From: an uncultured Sphingomonadales bacterium
Lineage (GTDB): Bacteria > Pseudomonadota > Alphaproteobacteria > Sphingomonadales > Sphingomonadaceae
Direction of reading: 5' to 3'
DNA: 7,099 nt
NCBI GenBank assembly: GCA_903893935.1
Contig: CAITOD010000644.1
Span: 1-7,099, forward strand
Below, in pieces: positions 1-5,316 of the stretch (the stretch's first letter is position 1; the number at the start of each line of letters is the position of its first letter). Under the pieces are notes generated by a model. The model had not been told where the DNA came from, ran no database searches, and saw only the letters and a program-made list of their open reading frames with translations. Made by a program: the position numbers and the translations under genes.

Positions 1-602
1 AGCTTGCGGAAGTATTCCACCGCCGAGCAGACGTTGTTGGCGACATAGAGAGACTGCAGGTCGTTGGACCCGACGACGATCACCTTCTGGCACATGTCGC
101 GGGCGATCGGCAGGCCGAACCCGCCGCACACCACATCGCCCAGGAAATCGAGCAGGACGTAGTCAAAGCCCCATTCGTGAAAGCCCAGCTTTTCCAGCGT
201 TTCGAAGCCGTGGATGATCCCGCGTCCGCCGCAGCCGCGCCCGACTTCGGGCCCGCCCAATTCCATCGCGAACACCCCGTCGCGCTGGAAGCAGACATCT
301 TCGATGCCGATTTCTTCGCCCGCGAGCTTCTTGCGCGACGACGTTTCGATGATTGTCGGGGTCGATTTGCCGCCGAACAGCAGGCTGGTGGTGTCCGACT
401 TGGGATCGCAGCCGATCAGCAGCACGCGCTTGCCCTGCTGCGCCATCATGTAGCTGAGATTGGCGAGCGCGAACGATTTGCCGCTGCCGCCTTTGCCGTA
501 GATCGCAATGATCTGCGTCTGCTTGGTGACCGGCCCGGTGTGGACGGGATCGGGTTCTTGGTGCGCTTCATCGCGCAACTGGCCCGGATCTAGCATGCTC
601 AT
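1..602 (-). CDS. bchX: BchX, chlorophyllide a reductase iron protein subunit (3' end cut by window edge)
   Basis: ATP-dependent reductase component of chlorophyllide a oxidoreductase, which passes electrons to BchY/BchZ to reduce ring B of chlorophyllide a; cytoplasmic. My translation gives 200 residues before the left edge; the family is about 330 residues, so roughly the last 130 are missing. Visible motifs: a nitrogenase-iron-protein-like P-loop YGKGGSGKS at residues 35-43, GCDPKSDTT at 64-72, and the two presumed [4Fe-4S] ligand cysteines C124 (GRGCGGRG) and C159 (DVVCGGFG). The Ser in GGSGKS and the N-terminal extension before the P-loop fit BchX better than BchL or NifH, as does the neighbour bchC. 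I chose ATG at 602 because GGAG (609-612, minus strand) sits 6 nt upstream; a second in-frame ATG is at 596. The start codon overlaps the bchC stop as ATGA, so translation is probably coupled, and bchX shares the bchC transcript. bchY and bchZ would be expected beyond the left edge. Confidence 0.97.
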   Translation of the reverse strand, partial: MSMLDPGQLRDEAHQEPDPVHTGPVTKQTQIIAIYGKGGSGKSFALANLSYMMAQQGKRVLLIGCDPKSDTTSLLFGGKSTPTIIETSSRKKLAGEEIGIEDVCFQRDGVFAMELGGPEVGRGCGGRGIIHGFETLEKLGFHEWGFDYVLLDFLGDVVCGGFGLPIARDMCQKVIVVGSNDLQSLYVANNVCSAVEYFRK

Positions 603-1525
603 AGGGCGCTCCAGTCGAGGACCATTTTCAGACAATCGGGATCGGTGAACGCCTGCGGATAGGCGTCGTGCGCCTCTGCCGCGGGGCGCACGTGGCTGAT
701 CAGCCCACCCAGCGACAGCGCCCCTTGCGCGATCAGCGCGATGGTGGCGGTGATATCGTCGGGCGTGAATTCGGCGGCGATCCGCAGCTTTGCCTCGCGC
801 ATGAAAGCGGGCGGAAACGCGAACGACACGCGGTCGTAAAACCCGGCCAGCACGATCTCGCCCTGTTTGCCAAGCCGCGGAATCAGCAGGTCGAGCACAT
901 CGGCCGCCCCGCTCGCATCGCAGATCGTGCGATAATCGCGGCGCTCGTCGCACGCCGGGTCGATCACGCGATAGCCGCGCGCGTCGCGGCGCGCGGGGTT
1001 GGTTTCCCATACCACCGGCGCGGGTGCGCCGATCGCGATGGTGTGGCGCGCAAGCAAGCGGCCGAGAATGCCATGGCCGACAATCAGCTCGGGTGCCGGG
1101 CCACCCACGATCGCATGGTGAGCGGTGGCGGCGAGCGACAGCAGGATACCGTCAACCCCGAGCGTTTCCTCGATCCGCACCGCACGCGCCGCGGGCAGGA
1201 TCACCGCGCGGGCGCTGCCGCCAAACAATCCGCGCGCGTCGCTGTAGCAATTCGCGCCGGGCACAAACACCCATTCGCCGATCCGGCCGCGCGCTTCGAT
1301 CCCGGCATCGACAATGCGGCCAACCGATTCGTAGCCGGGCACAAGCGGATACCCGAGCCCCGGGAATTGCGGCATGCGACCGGTCCACAAGAGCTTTTCG
1401 GTGCCCGAGGAAATGCCGCTCCATTCGATCGCGACTCGCACGTCGGCGGGGCCCATCGGGGTAAGCGCCAGCGGCCGCAAAGCCAGCCGTTCGGGCGCTT
1501 CCATGATGACCGCGATCGCGTCCAC
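599..1525 (-). CDS. bchC: BchC, 3-hydroxyethyl-bacteriochlorophyllide a dehydrogenase
   Basis: Medium-chain dehydrogenase-type enzyme that oxidises the C3 1-hydroxyethyl group to the acetyl group of bacteriochlorophyllide a, a late step of bacteriochlorophyll synthesis in the cytoplasm. Counted from the GTG at 1531, the protein is 310 residues. It shows the highly characteristic block SGISSGTEKLLWTGRMPQFPG (around 38-58, read here as two adjoining motifs), then GYPLVPGYESVGR at 60-72, and a nucleotide-binding GHGILG at 152-157. Length and motifs match the family. Start choice: GTG at 1525 has a GGGGG tract (1534-1538) 8 nt upstream, and its N-terminus (MDAIAVIMEAP) looks like other BchC proteins. 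GTG at 1531 is only 2 nt from that tract but is possible and adds two residues. The stop TGA overlaps the bchX ATG. Transcription probably starts in the gap downstream of crtF, from a promoter carrying two PpsR-type operators. Confidence 0.95.
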   Translation of the reverse strand: MDAIAVIMEAPERLALRPLALTPMGPADVRVAIEWSGISSGTEKLLWTGRMPQFPGLGYPLVPGYESVGRIVDAGIEARGRIGEWVFVPGANCYSDARGLFGGSARAVILPAARAVRIEETLGVDGILLSLAATAHHAIVGGPAPELIVGHGILGRLLARHTIAIGAPAPVVWETNPARRDARGYRVIDPACDERRDYRTICDASGAADVLDLLIPRLGKQGEIVLAGFYDRVSFAFPPAFMREAKLRIAAEFTPDDITATIALIAQGALSLGGLISHVRPAAEAHDAYPQAFTDPDCLKMVLDWSAL

Positions 1526-1572
1526 GTACACATCCCCCGGGAGACGGAGTCCGGATTGACTCCTTATCAGGG

Positions 1573-1590
1573 TGTCATCTTATCTGGACA
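1573..1590. promoter_or_regulatory. PpsR/CrtJ-type operator, bchC-proximal
   Basis: A perfect TGT-N12-ACA palindrome, the consensus of the photosynthesis repressor PpsR/CrtJ. On the bchC (minus) strand it contains a -10-like hexamer TAAGAT (positions 1582-1577), so an occupied site would block promoter opening. It lies 8 bp from a second identical-type palindrome, and such 8-bp-spaced pairs are known for cooperative CrtJ binding at Rhodobacter bchC. The protein itself is not in the window, so binding is inferred. Confidence 0.85.
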
Positions 1591-1604
1591 TTAATGGTTG
1601 TCAA
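1577..1604 (-). promoter_or_regulatory. Probable bchC promoter (-35 TTGACA, -10 TAAGAT)
   Basis: On the minus strand TTGACA (1604-1599) is followed after 16 nt by TAAGAT (1582-1577), which matches TATAAT at 4 of 6 positions. Predicted transcription start is near 1570, giving a leader of about 40-45 nt. The leader contains an inverted repeat (1558-1563 with 1546-1551, 6-bp arms, 6-nt loop) whose first arm overlaps an AAGGAG with no start codon near it. Both promoter hexamers are embedded in PpsR-type palindromes, consistent with repression by direct occlusion. Confidence 0.7.
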
Positions 1605-1616
1605 GAAGGTTGGACA
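1599..1616. promoter_or_regulatory. PpsR/CrtJ-type operator, crtF-proximal
   Basis: Second perfect TGT-N12-ACA palindrome in the crtF-bchC gap. Read on the minus strand it ends in TTGACA (1604-1599), a consensus -35 box for the bchC promoter. It begins 7 bp past the crtF stop codon, so crtF read-through transcripts would have to pass both operators. Confidence 0.85.
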
Positions 1617-1622
1617 CTCGAC

Positions 1623-2747
1623 TTAACGGGTCGCCACAATGACGCGCGTGGTTAACGGCACGGCGGTGGCGCGCGTGCGCCAGCGGGCAAACCCGGCCGC
1701 TTGCAGCATCGCCCCGATCTCGCGCGGGCTGCGCGGCCGGCCCGATCCCATCGCCAGCAGATACAGGCCGAAATAGGCGTGGCCGGCGGGTTCGGCGCCG
1801 GGCGTCTGCGCCATCGGCTCGGCAATGAACAGCGTGCCGCCAGCGGGCAGCGCAGCATGCACCGCGCGCAGCAGCGCCAGCGCGGGGCCATCGTCGTGAT
1901 CGTGCAAGACACGGATCAACGAAACGATATCGTAACCTCGCGGCAGCGGATCGGCGAGAAAATTGCCGCCATGGACTGTCGCGCGCCCATCCAGTCCGGC
2001 CGCCCCGAGTCGCACTTGCGCGCGCGCGCCGACCGCCGGCAGATCGAACAGAGCAAGGTCCAGCCCCGGCACGCGCGCGCCCAGCGCGCACAGGAACGCC
2101 CCCTCGCCGCCGCCCACATCGATCAACCGGCGATGGCGGTGGAACGGATAGGCATCGATCGCCTGCGCCGCGACCATCGGCTGCGACGCCGCCATCAGCG
2201 CCGAATAGGCGCCGACCGCGCTCGCATCGCCGTCGCCTGGAGCTTCGGCATAGCGCCACATGCCGGACAGCGCGCCGCCACCGCCGCCACGCCGCAACAG
2301 CGCCACCGGATCGGCCAGATCGGCATAGAGCAGGCGATGGTGCGCGACCATTTCGGCAATCCCGCGATTGCCGAGCAGAGCAGCGCCATCGCTGCCGAGC
2401 GCCCAGGCCTCGCCCAGTTGCTCGACCAGCCCGAGCGCTGCCGCCGCGCGCAGCAGGCATTGCGCGCCGGGTTCCGGCAGACCGATTCGCGCGGCCACCG
2501 TTGCGGTATCGAGCGGAGCCTCCGCAAGCAGTTCCAGCAGCCGCGTTTCGACGCAAGCGGCGAGGATCTGCGAATAGGTAAACCCGGCGACCAGATCGAA
2601 CAAAGCGCGTGCACGCCGCCGCGCCACCGGCCGGGTCAGCACAAAGCGCGCGGCAAAGCGCTGAAAGCCGGCGCTGGCCAGCACGCGGTTGCGCCAGCCG
2701 ATCCATCGGCCGCGCCAGCCGAAGTCGCTTTCTTTGTACGTTGACAT
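1623..2747 (-). CDS. crtF: CrtF, hydroxyneurosporene-type carotenoid 1-O-methyltransferase
   Basis: SAM-dependent O-methyltransferase that methylates the C1 hydroxyl of acyclic carotenoids made by CrtC/CrtD, in the spheroidene/spirilloxanthin branch. The protein is 374 residues, a normal size. The N-terminal part (ASAGFQRFAARF at 24-35, ALFDLVAGFTYSQ at 48-60) is typical of bacterial CrtF and belongs to the helical dimerisation region. SAM-binding motif I is DVGGGEG (210-216), followed by DLP (235-237), GGNF (260-263), RVLHDHDD (279-286), which carries the presumed general-base His, and EPM (310-312). ATG at 2747 is the only usable start before conserved sequence: a TGA stop lies two codons upstream in frame. 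No Shine-Dalgarno sequence precedes it, and a -10-like TAGAAT ends 6 nt before it, so the message may be leaderless. A glycine run (154-158) is probably a surface loop. It is divergent from crtD and lies upstream of bchC on the same strand. Confidence 0.95.
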   Translation of the reverse strand: MSTYKESDFGWRGRWIGWRNRVLASAGFQRFAARFVLTRPVARRRARALFDLVAGFTYSQILAACVETRLLELLAEAPLDTATVAARIGLPEPGAQCLLRAAAALGLVEQLGEAWALGSDGAALLGNRGIAEMVAHHRLLYADLADPVALLRRGGGGGALSGMWRYAEAPGDGDASAVGAYSALMAASQPMVAAQAIDAYPFHRHRRLIDVGGGEGAFLCALGARVPGLDLALFDLPAVGARAQVRLGAAGLDGRATVHGGNFLADPLPRGYDIVSLIRVLHDHDDGPALALLRAVHAALPAGGTLFIAEPMAQTPGAEPAGHAYFGLYLLAMGSGRPRSPREIGAMLQAAGFARWRTRATAVPLTTRVIVATR

Positions 2748-2770
2748 GTGTCAATTCTAATGGACACATG
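2745..2770. promoter_or_regulatory. Divergent crtF/crtD control region: extended dyad with shared -10 elements
   Basis: A perfect inverted repeat with 8-bp arms (CATGTGTC at 2745-2752, GACACATG at 2763-2770) and a 10-bp spacer. The spacer holds ATTCTAAT (2754-2761). This gives TCTAAT on the plus strand (2756-2761) and TAGAAT on the minus strand (2759-2754), each matching TATAAT at 5 of 6 positions. Each hexamer ends 6 nt before an ATG: 2768 on the plus strand and 2747 (crtF) on the minus strand. A convincing -35 at 16-18 nt is not visible for either. This looks like one bidirectional promoter under a single operator. Confidence 0.6.
2749..2766. promoter_or_regulatory. PpsR/CrtJ-type operator between crtF and crtD
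   Basis: A third perfect TGT-N12-ACA palindrome, ending 1 bp before the crtF start codon and covering the -10-like hexamers of both divergent genes. Binding here should shut off crtF and crtDC together. The adjoining TTGACA-TG-TGTCAA inverted repeat (2741-2754) overlaps its left half. Confidence 0.85.
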
Positions 2771-2786
2771 CTGGCACTCCGTCAAC

Positions 2787-2793
2787 GGAAGGA
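2787..2793 (+). promoter_or_regulatory. Shine-Dalgarno sequence deciding the crtD start
   Basis: GGAAGGA lies 10 nt upstream of GTG at 2804 and has no better start to serve. It argues for the GTG over the in-frame ATG at 2768, which abuts the PpsR palindrome and lacks any ribosome binding site. Confidence 0.65.
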
Positions 2794-2803
2794 TGCGACA
2801 ACC

Positions 2804-4354
2804 GTGCAGCACGACCGCGTGGTGGTGATCGGGGCAGGGATCGGCGGGCTGGTCAGCGCGGCCCTGCTTGCCGCGCGCGGCTGCGACGTGACGCTGGTCG
2901 AGGCGGCACCGGGCCCGGGCGGCAAATTGCGCGCGGTCATGGTTGATGGCGCGGCGATCGATGGCGGGCCGACGGTGTTCACCATGCGCGATGTGTTCGC
3001 CGATATTTTCGCCGCCTGCGGGGCCGCGCTCGAAGACTATATCACCACCCGGCCCGCCACTGTGCTGGCGCGCCATGCCTGGGGGCCCGACCGGCTCGAC
3101 CTGTTTGCCGATCCGGCGGCGAGCGAAGCGGCGATCGGCGACTTTGCCGGGGCAGCCAACGCGCGCGGCTATCGTGCGTTTCGCGCAGAAGCGCGGCGCA
3201 TTTTCGACGCGCTCGATGCGCCGTTTCTGCGCCGCACCAACACCAATCCGATCGCGCTCGGCTGGCGCATGGGGCTGCGCGGCTTTCCCGATTATTGCAC
3301 GTTGCGCCCGTATGCCTCGTTGTGGCGCGCGCTCGGCGGCTATTTCGACGACCCGCGGCTGCGGCAATTGTTCGGTCGCTATGCGACCTATTGCGGATCA
3401 TCGCCGTTCAAGGCGCCCGCGACGCTGATGCTGATCGCGCATGTCGAAGCGAGCGGGGTGTGGCTGATCGATGGCGGCATGCACCGGCTGGCGCTGGCGC
3501 TCGAAGCGCTCGGGCGCGCGAACGGGGTATGCTTTCGCTATGGCGTGCCGGTGCACGAGATCGTGGTCGAGCGCGGCCGCACCAGTGGCGTCGTGCTGGC
3601 CAATGGCGAACGGATCAGTGCCGGCGCGGTGGTGTGCAATGCCGATCCCGCCGCGATCGGCGCGGGCCGGTTCGGCCCTGCCGCACGCCGCGCCACCAGC
3701 GCGATGCCGCGCCGCCGCCGGTCGCTGGGTGCGCTGGTGTGGACCGGGCGGGCGCGCGCCTCCGGCTTCCTGCTGGTGCGCCACAATGTGTTTTTTTCGC
3801 CCGACTACGCGGCCGAATTTGCCGCGCTTGGCCGCGGCCGGCTTGCGCCATCGCCCAGCGTCTACATCTGCGCGCAGGATCGCGATGCGGCGGCGGTGCA
3901 GGCCGACCGCGAGCGCGTGCAGATTATCGTCAATGCACCGCCCGATGGCGACCGCCACGACCTTTCGCATACGGAGATCGAGACATGCACGAAGCACATG
4001 TTCGCCCAGGTTTCGCGGGCGGGGCTTACCCTCGATCTGACGCCCTCGAGCGTGCTGACCACGCCGGCCGGGTTCGAGCGCCTGTGTCCGTCGACGGGTG
4101 GAGCCCTTTATGGACCGGCCTCGCACGGGTGGGCGGCCTCCTTCCGCCGGCAGGGCAGCCGGACACGGATCCCTGGGCTCTATTGCGCGGGCGGGAGCAC
4201 CCATCCCGGCGCTGGCGTGCCGATGGCAGCGCTTTCCGGCCGACTAGCCGTCGAATGTCTGCTGTCGGACCGCGCTTCGACGGCGCGGTTCCACCCAAAG
4301 GCTATGCCTGGTGGTATATCGACGCGACCAGTGCAGACGGTGCTTACGGGCTGA
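2804..4354 (+). CDS. crtD: CrtD, 1-hydroxycarotenoid (methoxyneurosporene) 3,4-desaturase
   Basis: FAD-dependent desaturase of the CrtI/phytoene desaturase family. It introduces the 3,4 double bond into 1-hydroxy/methoxy acyclic carotenoids in the pathway with CrtC and CrtF. From GTG 2804 the protein has 516 residues, slightly longer than the roughly 490-residue Rhodobacter proteins as I recall them. The N-terminal dinucleotide-binding fold begins at once (VVVIGAGIGG, then a segment ending in LVEAAPGPGGKLR, then DGGPTVFTMRDVF, the CrtD-like substrate-side motif). The C-terminal family signature is GLYCAGGSTHPGAGVPMAA. ATG at 2768 would add 12 residues. The last 33 codons overlap the start of crtC in another frame; the extra length is this tail, which ends in AMPGGISTRPVQ, a sequence that resembles tails I remember from other CrtD proteins. 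CrtI is the related alternative, but the neighbours and motifs favour CrtD. Confidence 0.94.
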   Translation: MQHDRVVVIGAGIGGLVSAALLAARGCDVTLVEAAPGPGGKLRAVMVDGAAIDGGPTVFTMRDVFADIFAACGAALEDYITTRPATVLARHAWGPDRLDLFADPAASEAAIGDFAGAANARGYRAFRAEARRIFDALDAPFLRRTNTNPIALGWRMGLRGFPDYCTLRPYASLWRALGGYFDDPRLRQLFGRYATYCGSSPFKAPATLMLIAHVEASGVWLIDGGMHRLALALEALGRANGVCFRYGVPVHEIVVERGRTSGVVLANGERISAGAVVCNADPAAIGAGRFGPAARRATSAMPRRRRSLGALVWTGRARASGFLLVRHNVFFSPDYAAEFAALGRGRLAPSPSVYICAQDRDAAAVQADRERVQIIVNAPPDGDRHDLSHTEIETCTKHMFAQVSRAGLTLDLTPSSVLTTPAGFERLCPSTGGALYGPASHGWAASFRRQGSRTRIPGLYCAGGSTHPGAGVPMAALSGRLAVECLLSDRASTARFHPKAMPGGISTRPVQTVLTG

Positions 4355-5187
4355 CGATCATCGCCTTCATCGGCAGCGTGTTTTCGCCCTATTACAAATT
4401 GAGCGGGCGCCAGCGCCCCGAAAACCATTGCGCGATCAATGTCGCGCTCAATGGCCCGCGCGCTTCGGCCTGGGCAATGACCGAACGCCCGGCGAGCCGG
4501 CTCAGCCGCAGCGCCAGCCATTTCCGCGTCGGCCCGAGCAGCATGGACTGGGACGGCGATACGCTGGTGATCGAGATTGCCGAAATTTCCGCGCCGCTGC
4601 CTTACAAAGTACGCGGCACGGTGCGCGTCACGCCCGAAATGCTGGGCACGACGGCATTTGCGCTCGACCCCGACGGCCGCCACCGCTGGCACCCGGTGGC
4701 GCCGCGCGCGCATGTCGAAGTTGCCATGACGCATCCCGGGGTCAGCTGGTCGGGCCCGGGCTATTTCGATTCGAATTTTGGCGACGAACCGCTCGAACAC
4801 GGGTTCAACGACTGGCACTGGTCGCGCGCGCATCTCAGGAACGATGTCGCGGTGCTTTATGAAGGCGAACGGCGCGACGGCACGCCGTTCGATCTGGCGC
4901 TGCTGCTCGACCGCCAGGGCAACTGGCACGATGTCGACCAGCCGGCGCCCGCGCGCCTGCCGCGCACCGGCTGGCTGGTCAAACGTGCCACCCGCGCCGA
5001 TGCCGGATCAACCCCGCGTGTGGTCAGAACGTGGATCGACGCGCCGTTCTATGCGCGATCCAAGCTCGCAACGCGGCTGTTCGGCGAAGATTGCCAGGCG
5101 GTGCACGAAAGTCTGTCGCTCGGCCGCTTTCGCTCACCGGTCGTCCAGTCGATGCTCCCCTACCGCATGCCGCGCATCGTCTGGTGA
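4255..5187 (+). CDS. crtC: CrtC, acyclic carotenoid 1,2-hydratase (hydroxyneurosporene synthase)
   Basis: Adds water across the terminal 1,2 double bond of neurosporene or lycopene to give the 1-hydroxy carotenoid used by CrtD and CrtF; membrane-associated in known cases. The protein is 310 residues. Family blocks seen: PPKGYAWWYIDA (13-24), IIAFIGSVFSPYY (35-47), ENHCAINVALNGP (56-68), SSMDWDGDTLVIE (95-107), YFDSNFGDEPLEHGF (170-184), DWHWSRA (186-192) and the tail SLGRFRSPVV with SMLPYR. ATG at 4255 is the start because the conserved GYAWWY block begins 16 codons later, and no later ATG, GTG or TTG precedes it. It has no clear Shine-Dalgarno sequence and lies inside the crtD 3' end (100-nt overlap), so its translation probably depends on ribosomes translating crtD. 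Its last 54 nt are antisense to a small membrane-protein gene. Confidence 0.95.
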   Translation: MSAVGPRFDGAVPPKGYAWWYIDATSADGAYGLTIIAFIGSVFSPYYKLSGRQRPENHCAINVALNGPRASAWAMTERPASRLSRSASHFRVGPSSMDWDGDTLVIEIAEISAPLPYKVRGTVRVTPEMLGTTAFALDPDGRHRWHPVAPRAHVEVAMTHPGVSWSGPGYFDSNFGDEPLEHGFNDWHWSRAHLRNDVAVLYEGERRDGTPFDLALLLDRQGNWHDVDQPAPARLPRTGWLVKRATRADAGSTPRVVRTWIDAPFYARSKLATRLFGEDCQAVHESLSLGRFRSPVVQSMLPYRMPRIVW

Positions 5188-5316
5188 TGCGGCGGCTTTG
5201 GCGGCTTTGTCTTTGGCGATTTCGCGATTGACCGAAACAAGCTGCCACACCCCGATACCAAGCGCGGGAATGCCGCAAATGGCCATGTCGAACAGGCTGA
5301 AATAGAGCGATCCCAT
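5134..5316 (-). CDS. Small single-pass membrane protein coupled to bchO (function unknown)
   Basis: I do not recognise this 60-residue protein. It begins MGSLYFSLFDMAICGI and has one hydrophobic segment at about residues 8-29 (with C14, G15, P17, G20 and G22). A charged, alanine-rich stretch follows (NREIAKDKAAKAAA, 30-43), then a polar tail. Positive charges R31, K35, K37 and K40 after the segment predict an N-out, C-in topology. Evidence that it is real: its ATG shares one base with the bchO stop (TGATG), a good GAGAGGA ribosome binding site lies 6 nt upstream inside bchO, and the composition suits a membrane protein. The 3' third contains a tandem GGCGGCTTT repeat (5191-5208, plus strand) that encodes the Ala-Lys stretch. 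The C-terminal 17 codons and stop lie antisense to crtC. By context it may act in pigment synthesis or photosystem assembly, but that is a guess. Confidence 0.75.
   Translation of the reverse strand: MGSLYFSLFDMAICGIPALGIGVWQLVSVNREIAKDKAAKAAASPDDARHAVGEHRLDDR

Noticed and set aside
1..602. Possibility that the left gene is bchL or nifH rather than bchX.
   Set aside because: The GGSGKS P-loop, N-terminal extension and bchC neighbour all favour BchX; NifH and BchL normally have GGIGKS.
668..1594. A 308-codon open frame on the plus strand opposite bchC.
   Set aside because: Arg/His-rich low-complexity translation with no motifs, fully antisense to well-conserved bchC; a by-product of GC-rich third positions.
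2270..2300. GCC/GCG-rich trinucleotide-like repeat in crtF.
   Set aside because: It encodes a short glycine run after two arginines in a loop between the N-terminal and methyltransferase domains; imperfect and not a tandem repeat locus.
1701..2744. A 347-codon plus-strand frame opposite crtF.
   Set aside because: Composition is Arg/Gln/Ala-rich with no recognisable domain; the CrtF frame carries the methyltransferase motifs.
1591..2769. A 392-codon minus-strand frame overlapping crtF in another phase.
   Set aside because: It is the shifted frame of crtF, extremely Arg-rich, and would run across the PpsR operators at both ends.
3295..4254. Long in-frame upstream extension of crtC (320 codons before the chosen start).
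   Set aside because: It lies in the shifted frame of crtD, has no CrtC-like or other domain content, and would double the family length; CrtC similarity starts just after 4255.
4180..4929. A 249-codon minus-strand frame opposite crtC.
   Set aside because: No motifs, and antisense to conserved CrtC blocks.
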